A stretch of DNA of 64,000 bases from Paraspadella gotoi (taxonomy: Eukaryota; Chaetognatha), in assembly GCA_051294375.1 (NCBI GenBank), contig CM119263.1:24423447-24487446 (forward strand). Direction: 5' to 3'. The notes below the pieces were generated by a model. That model saw only the letters and a program-made list of their open reading frames with translations. It did no database searches and was not told the origin of the DNA. Made by a program: the position numbers and the translations under genes. Of the stretch, positions 23,730 to 40,482 are shown piece by piece. Within the stretch, counting starts at the first letter, position 1, and every line of letters begins with the position of its first letter.

Positions 23730-26700
23730 TCACTCCGCCTTCTCTACTCTCTCCGTCTTTCGCAGCTCGGCGCAAACGACCGCGTGGCCCGCCTTCCAGT
23801 TGGCGCGTTGGCAGTCGGCAGAGCAGTACCACGCCCTCTTGCAACGCGAGCAGAAGGGGAATTTCTTGCCCTCGGGGGCGGCCTTGCGGCAGTGGAGACA
23901 CTCGTGCTCGCCGTCACCCTCAAACGAGCAGAGCGGGCATTTGCACTCGAAGGAGTAAGAGTGGAGCAACTGCGCCTGGCGATCGACGCGCGGTTGGCGA
24001 GGATCGATGTAAGAGATGAAACATTGCTCGTCCTTTTGAATCGGGCGGACGCTGTAGACGTGGACGCCGGGAAGACGGCGAATGAAGTCGCTCTTTACCT
24101 CGCAGTTGTGGAGGCAGCTGTGGTTAAGACAGGCGTGGAGAGGGAAGAGACCACCGAACATCGGTCGTCGAGGTTCTTCCTGTCAATGGGAAGGGAAGTT
24201 GAGTGGGAAAGAGAGAAGTGGTCGTCATTGAGATGAAATATAACAAAAAAAAATTTTGCAATCGGCAATTTCGAAGAGCTCTCGGGTCGTGAAAAAAAAA
24301 AACCGGTAGTCATCTCATGTTCAACAAAGGAAAGAAAAGGAACCTCTTAAAACCTTAAGCCCCTTGAAAGATAAGTCAAAACATTCTACCACCGTTTTAA
24401 TATTTGTCTATAAATTGTCTACAACGTAAAAATTTGTATTAGGAGAAGAAAACGTCTGAGCGTTGGAGGATTGAAAAAAAGATGGCAAAGCGGGAGAACA
24501 GCGTAGCAAAGCGATTTCCCAGCAGAGGCGCTCCGCCACAGTCGCACTGCACAGTGCACAGAAGCAAAACGTTTTCACCAAGCGCGGAATTCAACGAAAA
24601 TTCTCCCTCGTACATTATTTATGATTCCGCCCCGCCGGAAAAGGAAGACCGGAAAGCTTGGGAAGCGGAAAAGCCGGAAAGCAGGAAAAATCGGAAAGGC
24701 GGACGGGCGGAATGTCGTAAAACGTATGATGAATTCCCAGGAAAAAAACAAAAGGAATTAAGAGATAAAAAGCGGAACCGACTGGAGTCGGAGGAGCGGG
24801 AGATTTTGAATGACATCAGCGATGGAAAGAAGAAGACTCGAAACGATGATAAAAAAAAAGATTGAAAAGAGAGGGAGGAATAAAGAACTGGAATGGAAGA
24901 AGAAACGGGCTGTCATTCCGGAGAAGATTTTCTCGTGAATGGTGGAAAAAATATGAGGGGAATGTGAAAATGACAGATTTGATTCAAGGGCCGATGGGAA
25001 TGGAGAGAAGAAAGTGGGATCGGGTAATGGGTAAGTTGGTTGTGAGAGGAAAGGAGTAAAGAAGGAGAGAAAGGAGAAAAAGGGAAAGAAAACTCGAAAT
25101 AAAATAATCAAGATTCCTACTTGAAGATAGTCTTTGATTTCGTCGAGAACGCCTTCATAGGGAAACTCTTCGGCCAGGGTGTCGACGAAGATCTGATAGT
25201 TGGTCTTCGGAGGTCCGTAGAACTGCGCGTTATTGGCGAGTTGATAGTGGCGACCGTCGTACTCTCGTGCGTCGATGTCGTAGGGAACAGGGAGATTTTC
25301 GTTTCTGAAAAGCGACGGCAGAAAGCGATTAGAATGGCTGGATTTGGCCAACAAAAGGGCAAAGTCGTTTTCTTTCATTTTAAAAAGATTCTTATTTCTT
25401 AAGATGCTCGGATATTTAATCGTATCAGATTATGATATAGATGCATATCAACATATTGTGACGAATCCTAAATTCGCCTCCCGTATAGCTTGGTGAAACT
25501 CAGCTCGTCCCATTGGCTAAGGACAGCTAGGTACTCGTTCACCAACCGTGAGTTCCGTCTTCAATCCCCTCACGGTCACGCTGGTTAAAAGTGTGATGGT
25601 GTCGGCGTAAACACGCCAGTGACATGGGGTGGTCACTGCAGGTCCAAAGCCCTAAGCGCCAGTTATCGGGAGATGCCACAGACCCCGGGCATCACACATG
25701 TCTCCCCGTTTCCATAATATACATTATACAATTGAATAAATATTATGTTCAATATATGTCCTTTTAAAACCCGAAGGTTACCTGAAGATAACCTTGAGAT
25801 CGTCGAAGCAGGGTTTGACAGCTGGCGTTTGACTGTAGCCTTCCTTTCCGAAACCTATGAATCGGCGAAAAGGGTCTCGGGCTTTCTCCCAGTGAACCTC
25901 CGTCGCTTCTTCCGTTCCCTCCTCTTTCCACAGTTTATCCACCTGAAAGAGGCAAAATACTGAGTTTTTTTAAACTTCGGGAGAGCCAGAGCAATTTTAG
26001 AGTGTATAGAGAGACGGTTAGAAAAGTCACATGAGTCTTTCCATGAAATTGAAACATTCTTTGAAATATTATACCACTTCATTGATTGGGAAGCCAGCTA
26101 CTCTTGGAGTGAATAAACGAGACCGTGAGAGAGTCTTGATTGAAAGCTTAGTTATTATGTTATGTTATGTTAAGTTATTATCTTGTAAGAGTGATGGAGG
26201 TCATAAACCACCAAAGCCTGTCCAAAGTCAGGGGCAAGATAGCTTATTCATTAAATGAATGGACAATTTCATGACTATCCGAGTCGTGTCGTTAAATGGC
26301 ATGGCGCGACGGGGAATAGAAACAATAAACCTTGACGGGAGGTGCAGATGGGATTGATTTAATCCGTCCGGCAAATGACATCCGGGGATGAATTATCGTT
26401 GTCAAGGAAAATATGCTTCGTCGCGAAAGAAAAAAAATTTAAAATAAAAACCCACCACTTTCCCATGCCATTGCCCATGCCATTGCTTGTAAGGTGGAAA
26501 TTTAAATAAAACAATTAGCTACTTAATAAAGATATGAAATAAAAATTGTTTGAAAAGTTTTTAGTGATTCCGAATTTTAGAAACACTCACTTTCGCAACG
26601 ATTTTGGCCCATAGTTTGGCCAGCAGCAGATAGGACGGGATCGGTTTCGCGTTCCACCTTGAATAAGCTTCTTCGTCCTCCTTGGAACGGGCCAAGTATT

Positions 26701-28928
26701 CTTGCTTGTCTTCCAGGAATCGCCGATGTAGGCGTCCAGCGTCCGGATTAACGACCTGGCAGAGCACCTTGTGATAATCCTCCCAGGCGGCCAGGCGACA
26801 CTGCTCGGAGCAGTAGCATTCGTGACCGCATCGATCGCATAGCTCCTGCGCCTCGTTGGGCCAGTATTGCGTTACGATATCTTTGAGGTTTTCTGGATTT
26901 CGATTAGATAATTGAAAAGAAGCAAAATATCACTTCGCTTCAGTTTTATGACATAGTCCCCTAATTTGATCCGTCTACGTTTAAATTTTGTACCTGGCAT
27001 TTCTTTCCACTTTTCTTTAAAAACGTTCTCCGGCATGGAGGCGTCCATGCCGCAGTTGTAACACGCATAACACTCGATGGAAGTTTCTATCGTTTGAATA
27101 TGAATTGCAGCGAAGTCTCTCAGAACCACCTTTTTTTTAATTAAAGAGAGAGAGTGATTATAAATTATTAAAATCGAATTAATGCGGGGAAGGACGAAAA
27201 CGGAATGGGAAGCAGTCGGTTTGGCATCATTGGAAAACAAGTAAATATAAAATTTTGCAAAGCCAATGGCTACGAAGCTTACCGTTTATAAAAAAAAAAA
27301 CTGTTAAAAAAAATACGGGCCGGAGCGACAGAAGTGCCGAGGCACTAACCTCTCCTTCGGGGATGTAATCTCTGGCGTAAATCCCGCGAATCATTTCCGT
27401 TGTAAATCTTACTTCAACCTAGAAAATCGAAGAAAAAAAACCAAAGTTTTTTTTTTCATAGTTCCAACTGGTTGCTGATGGAAGGAAATATATTATATTT
27501 AGCCTTATCTAATTTCGTGAGAACCCAATTTTGGATAAGAATAGCTGGAAAATCCAATATATACGCAAAAATGACAAAAATAAAATAACGGAAATATTAA
27601 TAATAAGGATGATGACAATTAGGATCCTTGTATTTTGATGCTGTTGTCTTGTAAGTGTGATGGAGGCCTTAAACCACCATAGCCTGTGCAGTGTGCTAAG
27701 TCAGGGGCAAGATAGCTTATTTATTGAATGAATGAATAATTTTATATTTGTTGTACCAATTTCATTTATTAAATTGGTACAATTAAAAATTTCCCACGCA
27801 TTAAAAAATTAAGCTATCTTGCCCCAAGATTTGAACATGGTTTCTAATATGAAGAGAATTGATTTATCGCATCCGTTTTGATCCCTAGCCCAAAAAACCT
27901 GCAAATTGGTGCTCAACGGGTCGTAGTGTCTCTTTGTCCTCGTTTGCTGAAACAACAGTAGCGTTTCTTCATCATCTTCCTCCGCAGCTTTCGTCGCCGT
28001 CCGGAGCCAATGTTCGGCGGCAACGTAAAAACCCAAAGAGGCCAATATTTTTCCTATTATCAAAAAGCCAGGGTCTGAGTATTATCCAACGCTAGCAGGT
28101 GTCATGGTTTCATCAGGTAAAACGCGATCAGTGAAAGGATTCGAGGCACACCACACTTTTTCCTCCATCGCATCAAATAACCCAACTAGTATAACAACAA
28201 CAACCCTTTTATTCTTTTCTTTTTGAATTATGGGACCTAAACTTTCAAATCGCCAAACATGAACATATATCATAAATATTAAATAATTTGGATTAAGTAA
28301 GAAGTACAGATGACGTTCAATTCGTCAAAGCGACCAGTCAAATTTCCCCCGTGCGTTCCTACCTCCTAATTTTAACACTTCTGGAGTTCTCAGGCCCCTT
28401 TCGATGTTTGACAAAAAACGATACGCCTCTTTCAATTTTCCCAAATCGTACAGAACGGAGGCGTACTTGAACCAGTACTCGACTGTTTTTCTGTCCATTT
28501 GAATGGCCTTTAAATACCATTGGGATGCTTTGGTGATGTTGCCTAGGAAAGAAAATATGACGCGTTTTTCCTCTTAGAATATTTTTGTTTGGCACTGGGC
28601 CACGAAATGAGCTTCCACCTTGTTGAATGTACGAATCTCCCTTTTTGGCAATTTTTACTGCTTCTTGCGGATCGTTGAGTTTATCCGAGAGACACGGTTT
28701 TGACGTGAAGCCAATTTCGTCGAGACGGCGAGATTCGCTGGACCGAGAGAAAGCCGAAGTAGTTGATCAAGTAGGGTGATATTTATGACCATGAGATTTA
28801 AATTGAAAAACGTAAGATATGACGTTTTATTACCTCAAAAATAATTCTTTGTCACCGAAGTAAGGATTTTGGGGACACATACGAAGCGTTTCAAGTGCCG
28901 ACGGGGGATTAAACGGATCGCCCATCAT
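23730..28928 (-). CDS. SMYD-type SET/MYND lysine methyltransferase with TPR-like N-terminus and a second C-terminal MYND finger
   Basis: Ten exons on the minus strand: 28928-28834, 28737-28619, 28542-28363, 28074-27899, 27418-27350, 27129-26994, 26892-26591, 25942-25782, 25304-25121 and 24179-23730. They join to 1872 bases (623 aa) with consistent phase and GT..AG ends. Residues about 65-190 are TPR-like helices (residues ...SQWYLKAIQMDRKTVEYWFK). The first SET segment starts near 191 (VEVRFTTEMIRGIYARDYIP). A MYND finger is inserted at 236-303 (CDRCG.ECYCSEQC....H..C), and the SET core resumes with NHSC at 493-496, ISYID at 529-533 and the post-SET cysteines CKCPLC at 553-558. A second full MYND follows at 568-610 (C-x2-C...C-x2-C...C-x3-C-x8-H-x3-C). 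SMYD proteins use S-adenosylmethionine to methylate histone or other lysines in nucleus or cytoplasm. Start: the first of two adjacent ATGs. The order of the N-terminal parts resembles SMYD4 or SMYD5; the terminal MYND is unlike either. Activity is inferred. Confidence 0.9.
24180..25120. other. last intron of the SMYD gene, purine-rich
   Basis: A 941-base intron, G/A-rich on the plus strand. A 127-residue open frame (24482-24865, plus) rich in Lys, Arg and Glu is present but has no splice or homology support and is probably composition noise. Confidence 0.7.
25440..25720. other. unclassified GC-richer segment in a SMYD intron, possible SINE
   Basis: This segment lies in the intron between 25304 and 25782. 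Its composition is unlike the AT-rich intron around it. It contains an A-box-like block (tagcttggtgaaactc) and a later ttcaatcccc block, arranged as in a tRNA-derived SINE head. No second copy was found in this window, so this is only a suggestion. Confidence 0.25.
26175..26255 (+). repeat. dispersed short repeat, family R1
   Basis: Best-preserved copy: TTATCTTGTAAGAG, then GTGATGGAGG, then CCACCAAAGCCTGTCC, then AAAGTCAGGGGCAAGATAGC, in a SMYD intron. The two ends are short inverted repeats (ATCTTG / CAAGAT). See the copies near 1427, 27641 and 47555. Confidence 0.75.
27641..27730 (+). repeat. dispersed short repeat, family R1
   Basis: Same order as the copy at 26175 (TGTCTTGTAAGTGTGATGG, CCACCATAGCCTGTGC, AGTCAGGGGCAAGATAGC) with a small insertion in the middle. 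It lies in another SMYD intron. An inverted fragment of its right end (AAGCTATCTTGCCCC) sits near 27812-27826. Confidence 0.75.
27751..27782. repeat. perfect 12-bp inverted repeat hairpin
   Basis: TTGTACCAATTT, an 8-base loop, then AAATTGGTACAA. It is nested inside the larger inverted repeat of AAGCTATCTTGCCCC-type ends, within a SMYD intron. It is probably the centre of a foldback mobile element. Confidence 0.75.
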
Positions 28929-29966
28929 TAATATTACCTTTAAAAACTTTCTCGCTAGCTTTGCGAAATATCTATGATATCCAGACACCGGTGAGCTTAA
29001 ACGCATCATGAATCTTCAGCAGCATCCTTCGTCGATCGAGCGTTGTTATGGTTACGGCAATACTTTAGAAACTCAAAATCAAATTTCTCTTTCCCGGATT
29101 ATTAGCTCGAGATCATTATGTATTCGTGTAATGCAATAAAAGACTAACTGACCTACAATTTGAATAACTTACGCCAAAACAATTTGTTAGAAGAACGATT
29201 GTGCGCGATTTATTTATTATAGCATTCATGCATAAATTCAGCAGTGGCATTACTAGATTCTCTAGTTCAATAATTCCTTTATCCTCTAATCATTAATTCT
29301 TGTGGCTCATCAAGCAAAATTGTAAAGAGCCATTAACAAAGCATTAAATTTCAAGCAACAAGTAGCTAGAAACTAGCAATTTCCACCCAGTTCGCTAAGA
29401 ACCATAGTTTGAAAAAAAGTAGCAATCAATCATACCAGCAGTAATACTGCCAGTATGACCAAATCAGATTATCTACCAATTTTCAAATTATGTCACGTTT
29501 ATGAATGAACTCTGGGCGATAACAAACAAATTCATTTAACAACAGTAACAATTCAATAAACTGGTAATGGCAACGCATTTGAGGGATGCTCCAAGGATGA
29601 CAAAATCATAGTTTTAACTAAGTCTATATGTAATTTGTAGGGATCAACACTCAAATTAAGCCTTGTTATGAGATCCGAATTTTAATTTTTTTCACAAGCG
29701 TTTTGTCAATAAAAAGGGTTAACAAACTTAACTGTAAATATTTTAGAATTTCTTCAAAAATCCGAAATTTCCGATTTAAACATTTTCGCTGAAAATATTC
29801 TCGTAGTGAGAGTATAGAAACGTCCGATCAGAGGTTTAGCCAACGAATGAGCCACAAGTTAATCCATATTTTGAAAAGACTATTCAAAGATACTTCATGG
29901 TAAGCAGAAATACTTTAAATATATTTGCTAGAAATATACTTGCTAAGAAAAAAAAAAACGGGTGAT
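28929..29966. other. spacer between the Nudix 3' end and the SMYD 5' end
   Basis: AT-rich DNA of about 1 kb between two genes on the minus strand. It should hold the Nudix 3' UTR and the SMYD promoter. A possible minus-strand poly(A) signal, AATAAATAAA, lies at about 29209-29218. No open frame of interest. Confidence 0.5.
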
Positions 29967-31649
29967 TTAAGCGAGACGTTTTTCGTCCTTTTCGTCATTG
30001 TTGGACTTCGAGTCGTTTTCTTCAGGGTTGAGAGGAAGCGTTGCACAGAAAGGGATTTCCATATCATTCTCTGGTGCAACTCGATTGGGGACGACTTCTT
30101 CGGTGTATACGCTCGCAACCACTTGGGCGATTTCAGGCCAAGACACATTCTTGCAGTCATCTAGACAAGCGAAAAATCCGAAGGGACAAAGTTCATCAGA
30201 AATCAGAAAAATAAACACCGATAAGTAAACAAAAATCACCTGGTGCGTACGCATAGAACGTGTTCTTCGCCATTGTATATAAACGCCCGTTTTGTCTTAT
30301 GGTTTCTGGAATATAGTTGGACAGATCAGGAGAAATAGGAATCGTCAAAAATTCGGAGTTGCTCCGGATAGGTTGTTCTTCAGTAGATTCTTCAACTTGC
30401 TGTTCGCTGGAAATAAAATCATAAAATTTATAGCAATATACGCAGCCAACAAACCCGACGGGCGAAGATTTCAATTTCCCGCTTGTATTTCATTTTCCGC
30501 TAGACCTCTCCTTTTTAAAATTTCATAGCTCGGCTTACCATTTTTTTTCCACAGTACATGCCACAATAAAGAATATAAACAATCCTGTTTCCTGATTCAA
30601 CCTGTTCCTGTAACATAGTAAGTTACATACCAATCTTCGGGTTGGTTTTCCGATGTTGAAGCCACAGCAATAACATCCGAGTTAGACTCTTGCGACAAAG
30701 GGAGATGAAACAATAGTAAGCGTTTCTTTTTAAGTGTTGTAAAAAGCTTGAGGTATGATCGTTGAACAGGTTTATGGTGGCTTAATAAAACGTCGGCTTC
30801 TTCAACAGGGAACCATTTCCGTCTCCTTCCTGTAATGATAATACGTTGGTGAAAAATATAAGATTATTCTATTTGAAAAGCTAAAACAAAATCTTAAGAT
30901 TTTAATACGACGTTTAAGTGTGAAGGCATTCCTGAAGATTAATCCGTTCTTGAAGTCTATGGGAAAAGGAAGAGCAAGGTTTTTTTATAATAAATTAACG
31001 GAAAAACACTAACTTCGTTTTTCATCCTTTCTCTTCATTTTCCCATAGGCCTTTAGAAGGTATTAAATTTAAAATCCAGGATCGCCAAAGGGAGTTGTCA
31101 AATATACTAATACCGTTGCTATTTTATTTGAGAAAATGTTAATTCTATGCTTAAAAATATCTTAAAATATCTCGTACCAAGCATTCGAGATTCTTCCCAA
31201 TCCTCTGCGAGTTCTTCAACAATCAATTCAAACACTGCGGTTCTATGTTTTCGCTCGTTATTCTGAATAGACAAAGAATAATTCATGAACCCGTCACAAG
31301 ATCAATGAATCTGAGAATTAATTACCTGAAAAACGCCAAGAAATCTTATGATCTGGCCTTTTACTCCCGCTTCTTCCCAAACTTCTCGCGTTGCAGCGAC
31401 TCCAGGATCCTCCATGGGCTCGATGCCTCCACCGGGAATGACCCAGTGATTCGTAAATCGTGAACTTGAGATCAGAAGTATCTGAAAGTGAAAGAAAACA
31501 TTTTTAATATTTACAAGCTCTTATTTTCAAGGAGTCAATATCTCGGTTACCTCTTCTTCCGTCCTGTCTTTAAAACATATACAAGCGGCCCTTTGCCGAA
31601 ATCCATCCCCATCGTAAGTGCGAGCTTGGCCAATTTTTTCCTTCACCAT
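29967..31649 (-). CDS. Nudix hydrolase, diphosphoinositol polyphosphate phosphohydrolase (DIPP) type, with C-terminal extension
   Basis: Six exons on the minus strand: 31649-31551, 31481-31326, 31262-31178, 30829-30631, 30406-30240 and 30160-29967. They join to 900 bases (299 aa) in phase. The N-terminus (RTYDGDGFRQRAACICF) and core (ILLISSSRFTNHWVIPGGGI) match animal DIPP (NUDT3/NUDT4; Aps in flies). The Nudix box is complete at residues 51-73 (GGIEPME...REVWEEAGV), with the metal-binding REVWEE. ERKHRT and HHKPVQRSY are also DIPP hallmarks. DIPPs cleave the beta-phosphate of inositol pyrophosphates and hydrolyse dinucleoside polyphosphates in the cytosol. Vertebrate DIPPs are about 170-180 residues, so this protein has roughly 120 extra residues at the C-terminus, acidic at the end (NPEENDSKSNNDEKDEK). 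These come from exons 4-6 with good splice sites. Start is the ATG in exon 1, 8 codons before the conserved RTYDGDG. Confidence 0.93.
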
Positions 31650-32421
31650 CTTAGTCCATGTTGTGACTTTTATCGAGGATAAAGAACTGAGAAATAAAAA
31701 AGTGCAAGAAAACGCATTGGAGAAATATTACCGAGCGACGCAGATCATCCCAGCCACCGAGAAACAAACTATGATTTCGAAATTGTTAAAATCCAGAAAT
31801 GATTTCGAGCGAAGCCAAATGTTGCCCGCTTACCTAATTAATCGAGAGGGAATTTCTTTTTTCCCTCTTGGGTGCGGATCGGCAGAAACCCTTCAATCCG
31901 CGACCATCTCCACTCTTTGACGACGTTGGTCCGAGAAAGCAATCAAATTTCCCGAGAGGCACTTTTAAATCACGTTAATTTTGTTTTCGCCACAAACCGC
32001 ATATTTTCAGTCGGATCGAGCTTCGAATCTTCGATGGGCCCGAGCCATTTCACTCTCGCTTGCAGTCGCACTCGCTCTCTCTCCCACTCTCGCTCTCAAT
32101 CGCGCTTGAGAATCAAAAAGCCGAAGAAAAATATTTCGAATATCTCTCTCTCTCTCTCTCTCTTGAGTTGATTTTCTACCAATGGCCCGCTTTCGGTCGG
32201 CGCCTAATGACCTTCGGGCGGACACTGACCCCTTGGAAGGGCTGGCGACGCCTGACGTCGGGCGCGAGCGGGACGGATCCTCGGGAAGGGCTAGACTGCA
32301 TGGCGGATCATCGACGTAATATGGCCGATATGGGAAGGCATTGGAGTCCAAAGGTTTCGACAAGGTCGATATCGTCCGAAGGAAAAAGAAGGATAAAAAT
32401 AAACTCTCCCACACATACGGG

Positions 32422-32460
<39 letters not shown>

Positions 32461-33161
32461 AAGAGAGAGACGTTGTTTACACCGAGTTGGTCTCTTCCCC
32501 TCGTGTTTTCCCGTTCCTCTTCGTTCCTCGTCGTGCCTGGCCGTGCCCGATCTGCTCCATCGGGGCCGTGCCTCGCCTCAGTCTCGCCTCCGCTTCGCTA
32601 CTCTTCTCCAATGGCCATTCCGCTCCTCTCGCTCCCCTCGGCCAGCTGAGTCACGCTCCTCTTCGCCACGTCGCTACCCCTGCCGATGCTGAGAGAAACA
32701 TCCTGGTTCCTGGAGGCAGAATCCAGATTAAAATAGAAAAACCTGTTGTCCTTCGTTCCTTCTTTTTATCGTTCGTCCGTTCGTCCATTTGTTTGTTCGT
32801 TCATTCGTTCGTCTCCCTGATTGTTCTCCTGCTGATTAAATCACTTATTTCTTCGTGAATAAAGGTTCGAATGACTCAATTTAATCTCGATGAGCTGGCA
32901 ACGGTTGATCTGGGGATGGGCCGCCTATGTTTCTTCATGATCTTTTCTGAGGGAGTAAATTATTTCGTAAAGGAAATATTATACGTTCATGTGGGTGCCG
33001 AATAAATTAAAATTCCCAACTTTACTTTGTTTGATAAATCATTAATTTTTATCAATAATCGTTTATATAAGTTGCTGAAAGACTCATGTACTATACGTTG
33101 AACCGGACGGACAGTCATTCCAGAAAGTTGGAAAATTGTTTCAATAATTAAACCACTAAAG
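31650..33161. promoter_or_regulatory. shared 5' region of the divergent Nudix (minus) and RSK (plus) genes
   Basis: About 1.5 kb separates the two start codons. It is GC-rich near 32000-32700 with short CT and (GAAA)n tracts, consistent with promoters and 5' UTRs. A TATATAA lies at 33064-33070 and a TCATTC initiator-like hexamer at 33115-33120 upstream of the RSK start. Their spacing (about 50) is longer than usual for TATA-initiator pairs, so the core promoter is uncertain. Confidence 0.4.
32428..32470. repeat. (GAAA)n microsatellite
   Basis: About ten GAAA units with one GATA change near the end. Confidence 0.9.
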
Positions 33162-37746
<4,585 letters not shown>

Positions 37747-40482
37747 AATGTAACGTTTATGTTCATGTCGATGGTGAGTGTTTTTCCGCTTTACTACTAC
37801 TAAAGTGCTATAACTACATAACTACATACCTAATAGCAATCGCCTTTTAGAACAATGCCTCGATCAACCATCTTGGCTCAATGAGCCTTTTCATGAGCTC
37901 ATTAATATAAACCAAAACTGCAAATTTGCATCTCAACTTAGATAATATTAGAACAACATATTATGCGTATTTGCTTGCTAATTGTGTGGTATGCTTCTCA
38001 TCGCTTTAAGAGGGAACGTTATGGACGTAGGTATTTGAAGTGGAATGGGGAATGGGAATACTAACATATACAGAAGGCTTCATATTATAAAATGTGGTAC
38101 CCCTTTTTTGTGACCAGAATCTGTTCCCACCAAACTACCCGATCAAATTTAATGAAATTTTACATTTAGAGTGCTAATGACTATATAAATGGAACTATCA
38201 AGTCTAATTTTGATATTCAACCCCTGACCAGAGATACGGGGCCCTGGGGGTGGACCCCTGGGGGGGCAAAAAATGCTAAATTTTTTTTTTCATTTTTTAA
38301 GTAGCATCAGGTGCATTGACGTTTTAAACATAAGAAAAAAACATTTTAGAACTAAAATTGATAAATTTGCAATAATTAAGCATGGTTGAAGAAGCATGGT
38401 TCATCGTTTTACTTCCAATTTTTCCAAATTATTCCAAATCTGACTTTAACTGCTGATGTTCATGAAGCTAAAAATTAAAGTAAATGAATATTTTTGAGGT
38501 AATAAATACGTTTTTGTAGAAGAATAAACGTCTGTGCAACTGTTCAAAACAAAAATAATAAAAAAAATTGAAACAAATTTTGACCATTTTTTGTCCCCAT
38601 GGGTGACCCCCCGGGGGGCCCATATCTCGGCTCAGTGGTCAAATATTGAAATTCGCCTCGATAGTTTTATTAGTATTCACATAGGGATCGTTCATTCCAA
38701 ATTTCAATAAATTTGGTCCAGTAGTTTTCTCGGAACGAGTTCTGATCACAAAAAAGGGGTACCACATTTTATAATATGAAGCCTTCTGTAGTTGATTAAA
38801 TACGAATTTTTTAACTATCTATTGGTGTTAAACCATTTTAGAAATATGTAGTAATTTTTTTAATTATATGCAGTCCATAAGTCAACTGCAATACCATCCT
38901 TATAGAAACATTTGACTGAGAACTATACCATCCATTATGCCCTCTATACAGGCAAAATATCGATTGGCTGATCACTGACAGGCATTAATAATTATATAGA
39001 AGTTATAGTAATATTATTTGAATAAAATACTGCTGTTGCTTTCGATGATAAGTATGAAGGTGCAAAAGCTTCCCATAATATTGTCACCGCAGTCAAGAGC
39101 AGTTAGAAAGCCATAAAAAGTCATTTAATGATTTTTACATAATTTTTATTTCATTGTGTATTTTTTGTGAATCATATTTTTAATATATCTTAAGTCCACA
39201 TTATAAAATGTACATTTCTTCTTGTTAAAGATCATGTTTTTATTTTTACACAATGTGTTTAAACGTGTTTACCCAAGTTTGAAGGGAGAAAAATTGTTGC
39301 GCTATCACCTTTGCTAAAATGTTTCATCCTTGATAGCCCTCTCAAATCTATAGAAAACTTTAAAAAATAGCCATAGTATCTCAGATCGATGAATTATATT
39401 TCTACTGTGATCTTACTTATACTGTAAACAGTGGGTTTTCTTGTAAAAAGAACGATTTTGAACATAGATATTTGTGTCTCAACATTAATTATCAGATCAA
39501 TGTAACTATTCGTTCATTTGATAACTTGGGCAAATATCACTCTTAATGGAATACCTTCTATGTTTCTTTTGTTGCTTTGTAATATCTTTTCTCTTAAATG
39601 TTCCTTAATTCTCGTTATGTATTCGGTAGGTTCACCGAATTTTTGTTTGTGATATTGTAAATATAAAATTTACGCTGAGGTACTATTTCAAACGGTAGTG
39701 AACTTTCGTTTCAGATTAGCATTCGTTTTTTCTTCTAGTCTCGATTTAAAATTCATGAGAAAATATGTTAGCATTAATATTATAAATATATTGGGGTTGA
39801 AAGGCTGTTTTCAACTGTGATTATTGCACGTATTTCTAGTCTTAATAAAATGCCTTTTTTTACTGAGAATCATGTCTAAAGATCAAATTAATGATTAATG
39901 TTTAATCTTTGAATAATCTTTATCACCCCAACTGTTTCTCAAATGTTAGCATTTTCCGATGTTCCGAAACTTTTAAAATCTTTATACGGTTCATTTATTA
40001 AAGTTTATGTATATAATCAGTTTATTTCTTTCCTGTTTGAGTGAGTGATACTGCTAGATATTAAAACCGGTTGAATTTAATTACGAATTGAAGCTAGGCC
40101 AAGGATAAAATTTCAAAGGGTATACCAATCCTCGCATCAGCTGTCGGGCGAGCCTCCGCACATACCGCACGAATCCCGAATTTTGCTGTGCACGAATCTA
40201 ACCCAAGCTTCGATGCAAAACAACCAATCAGCGACTTGTAACGAACGGAACAGCGTTGAAATTTATATTACAATTGTTATTCTTTGAAGTGTATTCTGTA
40301 AACATTACCCCTAGATAATGAACGCTCTTTGGCTCACTCAAATTGCTAACGATGGACACTGGCCTCTACACGATTGCGGGTGCGGGATCTGCCGTATCGC
40401 GATTAAAAAAATAGAAAAAATTGGGATGTAGAACAAAGAATCAAAATATTTGTACGCATTTTCTAATATTTTCATCACTAAA
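37747..40482. other. AT-rich intergenic region between RSK and the PY-motif gene
   Basis: It contains the RSK 3' UTR, the palindromic element at 38071-38788, then AT-rich unique DNA. A GC-richer patch with a CCAAT box (ccaatcag near 40224) at about 40100-40330 may be the promoter of the next gene. No open frame is supported. Confidence 0.6.
38071..38788. mobile_element. palindromic MITE-like element with long terminal inverted repeats and TA target duplication
   Basis: It starts CAGAAGGCTTCATATTATAA and ends with the exact reverse complement. The terminal ~39 bases (to TTTTTTGTG) are almost perfectly inverted. Homology then continues inward at lower identity over about 200 bp per arm (blocks around ATCAAATTTAATGAAATTTT, GAGATACGGGGCCC and GGGCAAAAAATG match inverted). 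It is flanked on both sides by TA (38069-38070, 38789-38790), the target duplication typical of Tc1/mariner-type transposition. The interior has no open frame. Confidence 0.85.

Noticed and set aside
24482-24865. 127-residue plus-strand open frame inside a SMYD intron
   Set aside because: It lies in purine-rich intron DNA, is Lys/Arg/Glu-rich by composition, has no splice or domain support and is antisense to a well-supported gene.
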